Below, one piece after another: positions 18,067 to 27,528 of a stretch of DNA of 64,000 nt. Both the position numbers and the translations under genes were made by a program. Source of the DNA: Bacillota bacterium (GTDB taxonomy: Bacteria > Bacillota > Clostridia > Oscillospirales > Ruminococcaceae); NCBI GenBank assembly GCA_023415575.1, contig JAEZKF010000018.1:1-64000 (forward strand), in the 5' to 3' direction. Position 1 is the first letter of the stretch. Each line of letters begins with the position of its first letter. The notes beneath the pieces are model-generated. The model saw only the letters and a list, made by a program, of their open reading frames with translations. It was not told the DNA's origin and searched no databases.

Positions 18067-18126
18067 AGCATAACAAGAAAGCCGTTTTACAAGCAAGGTC
18101 TTAGCAAAAGGAAAGGATGATATCAA

Positions 18127-19083
18127 ATGCGAATGAAGTTCAAACGCCTTGCTGTCGTCTTCTGCCTGTTGACGGCCATCTCTCTTATGCTGTTTTCCTG
18201 CACCGGCAACGGTGCGGCTGTTACATCATCTTTGTCAGACTCCTCATCCGAAGACATTTCAGGCGAAGATGAAGCACTGGGCGGCACAACCTCTGATGAA
18301 ATAAGCTCCGAACCCGATGCGCCGGGCTCGTCTAGCGAAGAGCTTACTTCCTCTGCCACATCGTCCGCGAAGGAGGCAAAACCTGAGTCGAGCATCTCCT
18401 CCAAGTCTAAAGACTCCTCCAAGGCGGCTTCCAAGGCAGCAAGCTCGAATACGAGCTCTAAGGCCAAAAACTCCAAGTCGGAAAGCTCCAAGGCTACTAG
18501 CTCAAAAGCTGCAAGCTCCAAGGTAACCAGCTCAAAGGCATCGAGTTCAAAAGCTGCTAGCTCGAAGGCAGGCACATCAACCTCCTCCAAGGTAACCGGC
18601 GGCACTGAGATTGACTACGGTCCGCGCATCAGCGATGACCCTGCACAGTCCAAGGATACCAGCTTCTACTCCGACATTGAGGATGAAATCTTTGACCTGC
18701 TTAACGAGCTGCGCGTATCGCAGGGACTCAATGAGCTTAAAAAGAGCTCCTCGCTTTCTGCCGGCGCACGCATCCGCGCAAAGGAGATGTATGACTACAA
18801 CTACTTTGCCCACTCCCGTCCCGACGGCGGCAGCTGGGACAGCGTGTTTAAGGTGGAAATCCCCTTAAGCGGATATTCCTATTTGGGTGAGAACCTAGCA
18901 AAGACTACCGGTACCTCGCCCAGCGCCTCCTACTTCATGGAGCTGTGGACCAACAGCCCCGGCCACTACGAGAACATGGTGCGGGATGTATATACCCATG
19001 TAGGTATCGGCGTATACTACGGCTATGTCATCGGCAAGGGCAAGGTTGCATATGCCGTACAGGAATTCGGTACCTTCAAGTAA
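18127..19083 (+). CDS. CAP/SCP-domain lipoprotein with Ser-Lys-Ala linker
   Basis: A 318-residue surface protein. The N-terminus is a lipoprotein signal with the Cys at LMLFSC. A low-complexity linker of Ser, Lys and Ala follows (about residues 30-155, repeats such as SSKAASSK). The C-terminal CAP domain (about 185-318) is of the YkwD group: HSRPDGGSWDSVF, GENLAKT and MELWTNSPGHYENM carry the conserved His and Glu positions. CAP proteins of this type are found with spore coats and cell walls, but their activity is not settled. A strong RBS (GGAAAGGATG) precedes the ATG. It is a single-gene unit with its own leader and terminator. Confidence 0.9.
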   Translation: MRMKFKRLAVVFCLLTAISLMLFSCTGNGAAVTSSLSDSSSEDISGEDEALGGTTSDEISSEPDAPGSSSEELTSSATSSAKEAKPESSISSKSKDSSKAASKAASSNTSSKAKNSKSESSKATSSKAASSKVTSSKASSSKAASSKAGTSTSSKVTGGTEIDYGPRISDDPAQSKDTSFYSDIEDEIFDLLNELRVSQGLNELKKSSSLSAGARIRAKEMYDYNYFAHSRPDGGSWDSVFKVEIPLSGYSYLGENLAKTTGTSPSASYFMELWTNSPGHYENMVRDVYTHVGIGVYYGYVIGKGKVAYAVQEFGTFK

Positions 19084-19108
19084 ATATCCATATACAATGA
19101 AAACATAG

Positions 19109-19148
19109 AAAGCGTCCGTGCAAGTGTCTTGCCCGGACGCTTTTATTT
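19109..19148 (+). terminator. Terminator after the CAP lipoprotein gene
   Basis: Stem AAGCGTCCG / CGGACGCTT with an inner GCAAG / CTTGC stem and a T-rich tail. It also lies just beyond the stop of the convergent tatD gene. Confidence 0.88.
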
Positions 19149-19173
19149 GTCAGCTATTTTGTCTGTGTTGCCG

Positions 19174-19947
19174 TCAATCACCAAGATTAATACCAAACAG
19201 GCGGCAGGTGTTTTCGGTTGCGATATCGATAAGCTCCTGCGTCGGGATACCCTTGATTTCGGCAATCCTCTGGGCAGTGTGCTCAATCATGCGGCTGTCG
19301 CACCGCTTACCCCGATGGGGTACGGGCGCCATGTAGGGGCAGTCGGTTTCCAAAAGCAGGCGGTCAAGCGGGGTTACTGCCACCGCCTCGATGACGTGTT
19401 TTGCGTTTTGGAAGGTCACAACACCCGTAAAGCCGAGATACATCCCCATGCCAACAAGCTCCTTGGCAGTCTGGGCGCTGCCGGAAAAGCAGTGCACGAC
19501 CCCCTTGGGGCGATACTTTTTTATATAGGCTTGGGTATCCGCAGTTGCCTCGCGGCTGTGGATAATCACCGGCTTATCAAGATCGCGCGCAAGGGCAAGC
19601 TGGGCCTCAAAGGCGACCTTTTGAATCTCGCGGCCGGGGTCTTCGTAGTGGTAGTCAAGCCCTATCTCCCCGATGGCTACCACCTTTTCATCTTCGCACA
19701 TCTTGGTAAGCTCGTCTAAATCCTTTGGGGCGTATTCGTCCGCTGCCTGCGGATGAATGCCCACCGCGCAGTAAATGAAGTCATACTGTTTTGTATATGC
19801 AAGTCCCATGCGGCTGGTGCGCATATCGGCACCCGCGTTGATAGCGGCCCGCACTCCCCCATCCTTGAGGGAGGGAAGCAGGGTTTCCCTATCCTCATCA
19901 AACCGTTCGTCGTCGTAATGCGCATGGGAATCGAAGATGTTGTTCAT
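19174..19947 (-). CDS. tatD: TatD-family metal-dependent deoxyribonuclease
   Basis: A 257-residue TIM-barrel hydrolase with the metal-binding DSHAHYDDERF at the N-terminus, GEIGLDYHYE in the middle, VVHCFSGSAQTA and LLLETDCPYMAPVPHRGKR near the end. Family members are 3'-5' exonucleases acting in DNA repair. The start at MNNIFDSHAH has an AAAGGG ribosome site; the frame extends 30 codons upstream without a homologous start. The gene follows metG by about 140 bp, a pairing common in Firmicutes. Confidence 0.93.
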   Translation of the reverse strand: MNNIFDSHAHYDDERFDEDRETLLPSLKDGGVRAAINAGADMRTSRMGLAYTKQYDFIYCAVGIHPQAADEYAPKDLDELTKMCEDEKVVAIGEIGLDYHYEDPGREIQKVAFEAQLALARDLDKPVIIHSREATADTQAYIKKYRPKGVVHCFSGSAQTAKELVGMGMYLGFTGVVTFQNAKHVIEAVAVTPLDRLLLETDCPYMAPVPHRGKRCDSRMIEHTAQRIAEIKGIPTQELIDIATENTCRLFGINLGD

Positions 19948-20006
19948 TGTTATCCCTTTCCGGCTGCGTCCCGGTACTCGGGCGCAAAAACCACAACAAG
20001 CGTTAT

Positions 20007-20065
20007 GAGCCAAAGCCTGCAATATGCCTAAGCACACGCGTGCTGCATATTACCGGCCTTGGCTC
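20007..20065 (-). promoter_or_regulatory. Long imperfect hairpin between metG and tatD
   Basis: Outer GAGCC / GGCTC pairing, then AATATGC / GCATATT and an AGCAC / GTGCT top stem. No T tail follows, so it is probably an intercistronic RNA structure rather than a terminator. Confidence 0.45.
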
Positions 20066-20089
20066 TTTGTGTTATTATATATCCGTTTT

Positions 20090-22042
20090 TTAGCGTACGG
20101 TCGAACCGTTCGGCACAGAGGCATCCACAAACACGACGTTTGCACGCCCTTCAAAGTCGGCTGCAAGGATCATGCCGTTGGATTCTACCCCGCGCAGCTT
20201 GGCGGGCTTGAGGTTTGCTACGACGATGACCTTTTTGCCGATCAAATCATCGGGCTTATACCACTGGGCGATGCCTGATACCACCTGACGCATACCCACT
20301 CCGTCATCAAGCGTCAGCTTTAGAAGCTTGTCGCTCTTTTCCACCGGCTCGCACGCCTTAATCTCGGCGGTGCGCAGGGAGACCTTTGCAAAGTCATCAA
20401 TCGTGATAACCCCGGGAATCGCCTCGGCTGGTTTTGCCTCTGCCTTTTGCTCCTTGGGCTGCTCAGGTGCGGCCTTGGCAGCGTTTTCTGCATCAATCTC
20501 TGCAAGCTTCTTCTGCTCATCGATGCGGGCGAACAGCGGCGTTGCCTCGCCTACCTTATATTCGCTTACTGCGCCAAAAGATACAAGGGATTCATAGCTG
20601 CTGTCGGGCTTGCCGAGCTGGGCGATGATAGCAGCACCCGTGTCGGGCAGCAGGGGCGAAATCATGACAGCAATAAAGCGGATGGCCTCGGCGAGGTGAT
20701 ACAGAACGGCGGCAAGGCGGTCCTTTTTGTCCTCGTCCTTGGCAAGTGCCCAAGGCATAGTCTCGTCAATATACTTGTTGCTGCGGCGCGCAACGTCCAT
20801 AATCACATCCAGCGCGTCAGCAGTCTTGTAAGCGTTCATGAGCTCGGTGTAGCGGCCTACCGCCTTCACAGCGGCCTCGGAAAGCTGGGTATCAAGCGCG
20901 TCAGGCTCGGTGGTGGGCTTTGCAACCGTTCCGCCGAAATACTTATGAATCATGGCAACGGTGCGGTTGACAAGGTTGCCGAGGGTGTTGGCAAGATCGG
21001 AATTGTAGCGGGCAATGATGTTCTGGTAGGTGATGGTGCCGTCGTTTGCGTAGGGCATCTCACTGAGCAGGTAGTAGCGGATGCCGTCTACGCCAAAGTG
21101 GCGCACAAGGTCGTCCGCGTACATGACGTTGCCCTTGGACTTGCTCATCTTATCCACACCTGACAAAAGCCACGGGTGGCCGAACACCTGCTTGGGAAGC
21201 GGCTCGCCCAGCGCCATCAGGATGATGGGCCAGTAAATGGTGTGGAAACGCAGGATGTCCTTGCCGATGACATGGACATCTGCGGGCCAGTATTTTTTAT
21301 ACAGCTCGCCGGGGCAGTCGGGGTCGTAATCGAGTGCGGTGATGTAGTTGGACAGCGCGTCAATCCACACATAGATGACATGGCGGTCGTCAAACGTCAC
21401 CGGGATGCCCCACTTAAAGGAGGTGCGCGATACGCACAAATCCTGGAGGCCGGGCTTTAGGAAGTTGTTGATCATCTCGCGCTTGCGGGACTCAGGGCAA
21501 ATGAAGTCGGGGTTATCCTCGATGTGCTTCATGAGCCTGTCCTGATACTTGCTCATCTTAAAGAAGTAGGCTTCTTCCTTGGTCAGCTTAACGGGGCCGC
21601 CGCAGTCGGGGCAGCAGCCGTCTACCAGCTGGGTATCGGTAAAGAAGGATTCGCATGCCACACAGTAGTTACCCTCATAGGCGCCTTTATAGATGTCACC
21701 CTGGTCGTAGAGCTTTTTGAATATCTTTTGTACGCACTTAACGTGCTTTTCATCCGTGGTGCGGATAAACTGGTCGTAGGAGGAGTTCATCAAATCCCAG
21801 ATGGCCTTTACCTCGCCTGCAACCTTGTCCACATACTCCTGCGGCGACATGTTGTTCTGTATGGCGTTGCCCTCAATCTTCTGACCGTGCTCGTCGGTAC
21901 CGGTGAGGAAATAGGTATCGTACCCCAGCATTCGCTTGAACCGCACAATTGCGTCCGAGAGCACAATCTCGTAGGTGTTGCCGATATGCGGCTTGCGGGA
22001 GGTGTAGGTAATAGCCGTGGTAAGATAGAATTTTTCCGCCAT
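20090..22042 (-). CDS. metG: Methionine-tRNA ligase with C-terminal tRNA-binding domain
   Basis: Charges tRNA-Met, including the initiator. It is 650 residues from MAEKFYLTTA, where AAAGG lies at the correct distance; ATGs 4 and 10 codons further upstream overlap or precede that site. Domains: a Rossmann catalytic core with the HIGN motif (SRKPHIGNTYE), a zinc knuckle with Cys pairs (VACES, CCPDCGG), KMSKSKG at about residue 297, a helical anticodon domain, and a C-terminal EMAPII/Trbp111-type OB fold (about 545-650) joined by an Ala-Glu-Lys-rich linker. This is the usual Firmicute layout. It probably forms a transcript with tatD. Confidence 0.97.
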   Translation of the reverse strand: MAEKFYLTTAITYTSRKPHIGNTYEIVLSDAIVRFKRMLGYDTYFLTGTDEHGQKIEGNAIQNNMSPQEYVDKVAGEVKAIWDLMNSSYDQFIRTTDEKHVKCVQKIFKKLYDQGDIYKGAYEGNYCVACESFFTDTQLVDGCCPDCGGPVKLTKEEAYFFKMSKYQDRLMKHIEDNPDFICPESRKREMINNFLKPGLQDLCVSRTSFKWGIPVTFDDRHVIYVWIDALSNYITALDYDPDCPGELYKKYWPADVHVIGKDILRFHTIYWPIILMALGEPLPKQVFGHPWLLSGVDKMSKSKGNVMYADDLVRHFGVDGIRYYLLSEMPYANDGTITYQNIIARYNSDLANTLGNLVNRTVAMIHKYFGGTVAKPTTEPDALDTQLSEAAVKAVGRYTELMNAYKTADALDVIMDVARRSNKYIDETMPWALAKDEDKKDRLAAVLYHLAEAIRFIAVMISPLLPDTGAAIIAQLGKPDSSYESLVSFGAVSEYKVGEATPLFARIDEQKKLAEIDAENAAKAAPEQPKEQKAEAKPAEAIPGVITIDDFAKVSLRTAEIKACEPVEKSDKLLKLTLDDGVGMRQVVSGIAQWYKPDDLIGKKVIVVANLKPAKLRGVESNGMILAADFEGRANVVFVDASVPNGSTVR

Positions 22043-22173
22043 GCAAATATACATCCTTTCGCCCTGATGCAACAGGGAATGTCTGAAATATTATATCACA
22101 AATAATTGCAAAGTAAATTCCGAACCAAACTAAAATCCACAATCAGACTTGTCTAATGCAGTCCATCACAAAA

Positions 22174-22237
22174 GTAAACCGAAGGTTTACCCAATGCGAA
22201 ATGAAATTTCGCAATGCGATTCCAAGGTTCGCATTGC
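22174..22237 (-). terminator. Cluster of three hairpins after the GH13 gene
   Basis: Three perfect inverted repeats in a row: 22174-22190 (7-bp arms, GAA loop), 22196-22212 (7-bp arms, GAA loop) and 22211-22237 (9-bp arms). The arm AATGCGAA at 22193-22200 could also pair with TTCGCATT at 22228-22235, giving an alternative fold. On the minus strand the last one has a CTTCGG loop followed by TTTTGTG, which looks like the true terminator of the gene ending at 22310. Confidence 0.6.
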
Positions 22238-22309
22238 TATGTTATTATACCACGATTTGCTGTAAAATAGCAAAAAGATTTCATTTGATTATCCAAGCGA
22301 TAATGTTCG

Positions 22310-24205
22310 TCATTCGCACCGGTAGACAACGGCCTCATAGGGGCGCAGGTCTTTTGCCGGTGCGCCGTAGGTTGCAAGCAGCGGCGTAAAGCCCTTGGTC
22401 ATCCATGTGCGCTTCTTCGGCCGGTCAGACAGGTTGCACTCGATAAAGAAGCGCTTGTCATCCAGCACGCGGTAGTAGCAAAAGCGGTCGCGCCCAGTCT
22501 TGACGGGGACAAATTCGCCGTAGATAAGGGCGGGGTTTTGCTTGCGCAGGGTGATGATGTCTTTGTAGTAAGCAAGCACCGAACCCTTGTCTTTGAGTTC
22601 ATTTGCTGCGTTGATTTCGCGGTAGTTCGGGTTTACCGCAATCCACGGTGTGCCGGTGGTAAAGCCTGCATTCTCGGTGTCGTCCCACTGCATGGGGGTG
22701 CGGGCGTGGTCGCGCGTGCCTGCGCGGATGACCGCCATCGCCTCATCAGGCGTTTTGCCCTTACTAAGCAGCTCATGATACAGGTTTCGGCTTTCAACAT
22801 CCCGTATTTCATCGATAGATGCAAACTGGGCGTTTGTCATGCCGAGCTCCTGCCCCTGAAACAGGTAGGGGGTTCCGCGCAGGGTAAACTGAATGGTGGC
22901 AAGGCACTTTGCCACCGCCTCGCGGTACTGCGGATTGGGGTTAACCTTGCTGACCATACGGGGATTGTCGTGGTTTTCGTAAAACAAGGTCTGCCAGCAG
23001 GCATTGCCGTAATGAAGCTGCCAGTCGGTGTAGTAGTCTTTGAGGTAGTTTAAATCGTAGCGGTAGTCATCAAATCGCTTATGCCCCGGTGTTTCGAGAT
23101 GCTCAAAGTTGAATACGCTATCAAGCTCCGCCCGCCGCTCATCGGTGAGCAGCTTTGCCATCTCCATACCCATTATGGGGGTCTCACCCACCGTCATAAC
23201 GTCGTATTTGGAGAAGGTGTTCCACCGCATCTCCTTTAAGTAGTCGTGCAGGTGCGGCCCGTGGAAGTAGTGCTCCAGTCCACAAAAGCCGGAAAGCTCG
23301 CCGAGAATGGGGCTTCCATCGGGCAGGGCCGGGGTTTTGGAGATAAAGTTGATCACATCCAGCCGAAAGCCGTCTATTCCCTTATTAAGCCACCAGTTGA
23401 TCATGTCGTAGATCTCTTCGCGCAGGGCGGGGTTATCCCAGTTTAAATCCATCTGCTTTTTTGAAAACAGGTGGAGGGCCCATGCCTTGGCCTCGGGGTA
23501 GTAGTTCCACGCACTGCCGCTAAAGAGGGATGTCCAGTTGTTGGGCGGGGTGTTCTCATCGGGTGAGGTTCGCCACAGGTAATAGTCGCGGTAGGGCGAA
23601 TCGGGGTTATTGCAAGCGTTCTGGAACCACTCGTGTTCGTCCGAGGTGTGGTTGATCACAAGGTCCATAATCAGCCGCATACCGCGCTGATGGGTTTCAT
23701 TTAGCAGGCGGTCAAAATCCTGCATGGTGCCGAACTCACGCATAATCTTCTTGTAGTCGCGGATATCGTAGCCGTTGTCATCGTTCGGGGAGTCGTAGAT
23801 TGGAGACAGCCAGATGACATCGACGCCGAGGTCCTTGAGGTAATCAAGCCGCGAGATGATGCCGTTTATATCACCGATTCCATCGCCGTTTGAGTCCTGA
23901 AAGCTGCGCGGGTAGATTTGATACACCACAGCTTCCTTCCACCATCTGCGGTTGGGCTGACCCAAGTAAGGCGGCTCGGGCGCAGGTGCGGTGTTTAGTA
24001 AGCGAACCAGCGTATTGATAAAGGCTTCGTCTACTACACCGCGCGAAAGGGCGGGCAGGCTCTTAAGCCGAATGGAGCGCACCAGCGGGTTTTGCACTAA
24101 TCCCATACTCTTGCCAATCTGAGTGATTGCAAGCTTTACCATGTCGTAGCCGACGGGGTTATCCAGCACCTCGCCTAGGGTGCTGTTCGGGGTAATGGTG
24201 CTCAT
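22310..24205 (-). CDS. GH13 alpha-glucosidase with N-terminal helical extension
   Basis: A 631-residue cytoplasmic glycosidase of the oligo-1,6-glucosidase/trehalose-6-phosphate hydrolase group. GH13 regions: DLVINHTSDEHEWF, GFRLDVINFISK (nucleophile Asp), VGETPIMG (acid Glu) and ENHDNPRM. The catalytic domain begins near residue 86 (RRWWKEAVVYQIYPRSF). The first 80 or so residues are an added helical region (TLGEVLDNPVGYDMVKL) not part of GH13. The ATGA overlap with the transporter stop and a GGAGG before the ATG support this start. It probably cleaves the sugar imported by the coupled symporter; no phosphotransferase component is nearby, so an unphosphorylated glucoside is likelier than trehalose phosphate. 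Confidence 0.9.
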   Translation of the reverse strand: MSTITPNSTLGEVLDNPVGYDMVKLAITQIGKSMGLVQNPLVRSIRLKSLPALSRGVVDEAFINTLVRLLNTAPAPEPPYLGQPNRRWWKEAVVYQIYPRSFQDSNGDGIGDINGIISRLDYLKDLGVDVIWLSPIYDSPNDDNGYDIRDYKKIMREFGTMQDFDRLLNETHQRGMRLIMDLVINHTSDEHEWFQNACNNPDSPYRDYYLWRTSPDENTPPNNWTSLFSGSAWNYYPEAKAWALHLFSKKQMDLNWDNPALREEIYDMINWWLNKGIDGFRLDVINFISKTPALPDGSPILGELSGFCGLEHYFHGPHLHDYLKEMRWNTFSKYDVMTVGETPIMGMEMAKLLTDERRAELDSVFNFEHLETPGHKRFDDYRYDLNYLKDYYTDWQLHYGNACWQTLFYENHDNPRMVSKVNPNPQYREAVAKCLATIQFTLRGTPYLFQGQELGMTNAQFASIDEIRDVESRNLYHELLSKGKTPDEAMAVIRAGTRDHARTPMQWDDTENAGFTTGTPWIAVNPNYREINAANELKDKGSVLAYYKDIITLRKQNPALIYGEFVPVKTGRDRFCYYRVLDDKRFFIECNLSDRPKKRTWMTKGFTPLLATYGAPAKDLRPYEAVVYRCE

Positions 24206-25560
24206 TGTACTACTGCCTCCTTCTTCTCCTCTTCGCCGCGGTTGATGCGCATAATCCTGCGCACCTCCTCCTCATCGAGCTTGTAGAAGAACAGCATGAT
24301 GATAATCATAACTGCAAAGCCCGCGATGGGCACAAGGGTGAGAATCGTCCAGATACCGTCAAGGGCCTTTTGCGTCTGTGCGGCGCTCTGCTGGACATAG
24401 CCGAACCAGATAAGCAGCTGCAGGCAGATGGTGTTGCACACCGTACCGCCCAGCTTTGTAACGAGTGTCTGCACCGAAAAGGCGATGGCCTCGGTTCGCT
24501 CGCCGTTGACGTAGGCGCCGTACTCGATGCAGTCGGCGGTGAACATCCCATAGATAAGCAGCGGGAACTGCATACACAAAACACGCACTGCGGTAAAGGC
24601 CAGAAAGAGAATGAAATTCCCGTATCCCATGAAGTACTGGATGATGCTAAGCACAATCGCAGCAGCAGAGGAGTAGATGGTGAGCTTCTTCTTACCGAGC
24701 TTGCTGATAAAAAAGGGCAGCATAGGCGCTGCGATGAGTACAGGCAGGACGCTGAGCCCCATAACAATGGTTAGAATTTCCTCATTGCCGAGGTTGGAGT
24801 TGCAAAAATAAGGTGCAATCGGCTGCAGGGTGTTGACCGCGCTGATGGCGAAGAAGCCGAGATAGTAGATGAGCAGGTATTTATTCTTAAACAGGCATTG
24901 AAAAATCTTGATAATTGAAATGTTCTCGGTGCGCTTGTACTGCACGCGCTCCTTTGCGGTAAACTGCAGCGGGAACATTACTATAAACGAAAAGACCATG
25001 TAGATGGCAATGGCGCCCGTCCACCCCGCTGCCCCCTTGAGGGACATAAAGACTGCCGTCATGATGGCGGCAAGCGCCGCGGCAAAGCGGCCGTAGGAGA
25101 TGAGGCGGTCGCGCTCATGCATCTGCGAAGTCATAACAGTGGCAAGCGAAAAGATCGGAGAATCCGAGAAGGTGTAAAGGACGCTCCACAGGATATATGT
25201 AACATAGGCAAACGCAAGCTTTGCCCAATCGGGTGCTGCAAAAAAGCTGCCGATGTTGAGAAAGACAAACACAAGGGTCAGCGGAACCGTATAGGTGACA
25301 AGCCTTAGCCACGGCAGGTACTTTCCGCCCTTTAGGTTGACCTTATCCACAATGGCACCGACAAGCGGGTCATCGAAGATATCCCATAGGCGGGAGATTA
25401 AAAGCATCGTCGCAGTAGATGCAAGCGGCAGTCCAAGGCTTTCGGTGTAAAAGTAGGTTAGAAACTGGAATTGCAGCGCGTAGATGATATTCTGCCCGAG
25501 AAAGAATCCGCCATAGGAAAGACGCTCAAAGCGCGTTGTTTCAAAGACCTGTCTTGCCAT
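24202..25560 (-). CDS. GPH-family sugar:cation symporter
   Basis: A 452-residue membrane transporter of the glycoside-pentoside-hexuronide family (MelB/YicJ-like), with about twelve hydrophobic segments. Characteristic are ISRLWDIFDDPLVGAIVD near the N-terminus and LRLVTYTVPLTL. The start at MARQVFETT is set by GGAGG at the correct spacing; an upstream in-frame start is 45 bases earlier without a site. Its stop overlaps the GH13 start, so import and hydrolysis of the same oligosaccharide are coupled. Confidence 0.92.
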   Translation of the reverse strand: MARQVFETTRFERLSYGGFFLGQNIIYALQFQFLTYFYTESLGLPLASTATMLLISRLWDIFDDPLVGAIVDKVNLKGGKYLPWLRLVTYTVPLTLVFVFLNIGSFFAAPDWAKLAFAYVTYILWSVLYTFSDSPIFSLATVMTSQMHERDRLISYGRFAAALAAIMTAVFMSLKGAAGWTGAIAIYMVFSFIVMFPLQFTAKERVQYKRTENISIIKIFQCLFKNKYLLIYYLGFFAISAVNTLQPIAPYFCNSNLGNEEILTIVMGLSVLPVLIAAPMLPFFISKLGKKKLTIYSSAAAIVLSIIQYFMGYGNFILFLAFTAVRVLCMQFPLLIYGMFTADCIEYGAYVNGERTEAIAFSVQTLVTKLGGTVCNTICLQLLIWFGYVQQSAAQTQKALDGIWTILTLVPIAGFAVMIIIMLFFYKLDEEEVRRIMRINRGEEEKKEAVVQ

Positions 25561-25628
25561 TGTTCGTTCCTCCAGACATTCAAAATAGGGTAACGACCTC
25601 CGCACCGTTTTGGCTTTATTTACCTAGT

Positions 25629-25657
25629 ATTGTATCATGCAAAAAGAAAACATACAA
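25629..25657 (-). promoter_or_regulatory. Promoter of the GPH-GH13 operon
   Basis: Minus strand TTGTAT (25652-25657), 17-bp spacer, TACAAT (25629-25634). No regulator gene is next to it and no clear operator was seen. Confidence 0.6.
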
Positions 25658-25704
25658 TCACAAGAGGGAACGATTGGGGTGTACCTATTTATAGCACCAC
25701 AAGG

Positions 25705-25740
25705 ACGCAAAAACGGCGCCGATTGATAATCGACGCCGTT
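25705..25740 (-). terminator. Terminator after putP
   Basis: AACGGCG..CGA / TCGACGCCGTT stem (25712-25740); on the minus strand a run of five T follows. Confidence 0.9.
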
Positions 25741-25770
25741 ACATGTGTTATAAACTTTTGGATGATGAGA

Positions 25771-27330
25771 TTAGTCCTGCATCGCCTTGGCGCGTTCGAA
25801 CTCCTCCTGAATCTCGGCGGAGGGCGCCTTGGTTATAAGGGATACAACCACGATGGCTATGCAAGAAGCAAGAAATGCGGGCAGAAGCTCATATACACCG
25901 AAGATTCCACCGATGGGGCGGATAAGGAGCTTCCACAGGAATACCATACCGCCGCCCGTTACCATGCCGGCGATTGCGCCCGCACGGTTGATGCGCTTCC
26001 AGAAGAGGGAGAAGATCATCAGCGGACCAAAGGTTGCACCGAAGCCTGCCCATGCAAAGGATACGACCTGGAAGATGATGCTGTTCTCATCCAGAGCAAT
26101 CAGCACGCCGATTACAGCAATAACAACCAGCGTAATGCGAGAGAACACCATAACCTGCTTGTCGGTTGCATCCTTTTTAAAGATGCCCTGATATATGTTC
26201 TTACTAACCGCACTGGACGCAATAAGCAGGTAGGAGTCGGAGGAGCTCATCGTTGCAGCCAGAATACCAGCCATCATAATGCCGGCAATCAGCGGAGGCA
26301 TCAGGCGGGTGCTCAGCAGAACGAATACGTTCTCCGCATCGGATGCGGTCAGAAGGTCGGCGGGGTAGGCTGCTCTGCCGATTAAGCCGATGCATACGGC
26401 GGCAAACAGAGAGATAGCACACCAAACGGTGGCGATTATTCTGGACTTTCTGACCTCAGATGACTTGCGGATTGCCATAAAGCGCAAGAGAACCTGCGGC
26501 ATACCGAAGTAACCGAGACCCCACGACATGGTGGAGAGGATGGTTAAAAAGCCGTATGAGCCTGCAGGGCCAAACACCGGCTGACCCGATGTAACCTGCT
26601 GCACCCCATCCACAACCTCAGGGGTTGCGATGCCGAAGAAGCTGAGGAATCCGGGGATTTCTTTGATGTTGGCAACTACCGCACCGGGGCCGCCAGCCGC
26701 GAGAGTACCTGCGGTCAGAACTGCAATCAGAGCAATAATCATGACAACAGCTTGAACAAAGTCGCACACGCTCTCAGCGAGGAAGCCGCCGAGGAAGGTG
26801 TACAGGATAACGAAGATGGCACCCAGAATCATCATGAGTGCGTAGTTCATATTAAACAGGGTTGAAAAGAGCTTGCCGAAGGTTACAAAGCAGCTTGCCG
26901 CATAAACGGTGAAGAACACAAGGATAAACAGTGCCGAAATCAGCATGATAACCTTGTTCTTTTCCTTAAAGCGGTTGCTGAAGAAATCGGGCAGCGTAAT
27001 CGAGTCGCTTGCAACTACCGAGTAGTGGCGCAGACGTTTAGCAACAAGCAGCCAGTTTATGTAGGTACCGATGCCAAGGCCGATAGCCGTCCAAACGGCG
27101 TCGCTGAGTCCGCACCAGTAGGCTACACCGGGCAGGCCCATCAAAAGCCAGCCGCTCATGTCGGAGGCCTCGGCGCTCATCGCCGTTACCCACGGGCCAA
27201 GGGTTCTTCCTCCTAAGAAGAAGTTCTCAGTGTTTTGGTTGGATTGCTTGGATACGGCGAGTCCCACCGCAATAATCAAGACTAGGTACAATCCCATTGA
27301 GATCAGGATTTGTACGGAGTTTGCAGGCAT
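25771..27330 (-). CDS. putP: Sodium/proline symporter
   Basis: A 519-residue member of the solute:sodium symporter family with about thirteen hydrophobic segments. PutP signatures are SEASDMSGWLLMGLPG in the second helix region (sodium site), GFGAAFG-like FGATFGPLM late in the chain and TSRLMPP-like STRLMPPLIAGIMMAGILAATMSSSDSYLL. It imports proline with sodium for osmoprotection or nutrition. It is a single-gene unit with its own promoter and terminator. Confidence 0.94.
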   Translation of the reverse strand: MPANSVQILISMGLYLVLIIAVGLAVSKQSNQNTENFFLGGRTLGPWVTAMSAEASDMSGWLLMGLPGVAYWCGLSDAVWTAIGLGIGTYINWLLVAKRLRHYSVVASDSITLPDFFSNRFKEKNKVIMLISALFILVFFTVYAASCFVTFGKLFSTLFNMNYALMMILGAIFVILYTFLGGFLAESVCDFVQAVVMIIALIAVLTAGTLAAGGPGAVVANIKEIPGFLSFFGIATPEVVDGVQQVTSGQPVFGPAGSYGFLTILSTMSWGLGYFGMPQVLLRFMAIRKSSEVRKSRIIATVWCAISLFAAVCIGLIGRAAYPADLLTASDAENVFVLLSTRLMPPLIAGIMMAGILAATMSSSDSYLLIASSAVSKNIYQGIFKKDATDKQVMVFSRITLVVIAVIGVLIALDENSIIFQVVSFAWAGFGATFGPLMIFSLFWKRINRAGAIAGMVTGGGMVFLWKLLIRPIGGIFGVYELLPAFLASCIAIVVVSLITKAPSAEIQEEFERAKAMQD

Positions 27331-27360
27331 TGTTGTTCCTCCTCATAAAAAACTGATATA

Positions 27361-27390
27361 ATTATATAGAATACAGGACGTTTTTGGCAA
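27361..27390 (-). promoter_or_regulatory. Sigma-A promoter of putP
   Basis: Minus strand TTGCCA (27385-27390), 18-bp spacer, TATAAT (27361-27366). AGGAGGAAC precedes the putP start. Confidence 0.65.
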
Positions 27391-27528
27391 GCTATTAGGG
27401 GACATTTCAATAAATTTGTGGTTTATGACTAAACCGATATGAATAAATATGGTATAATAACCTTATTGCGGATATTGCATCTAACTTATTCTCACTCTGG
27501 CACCGCTTTTTAGGAGGGAACATTGCGC

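Noticed and set aside
20447..22105. Three plus-strand frames of 190-240 codons
   Set aside because: Antisense shadows of metG.
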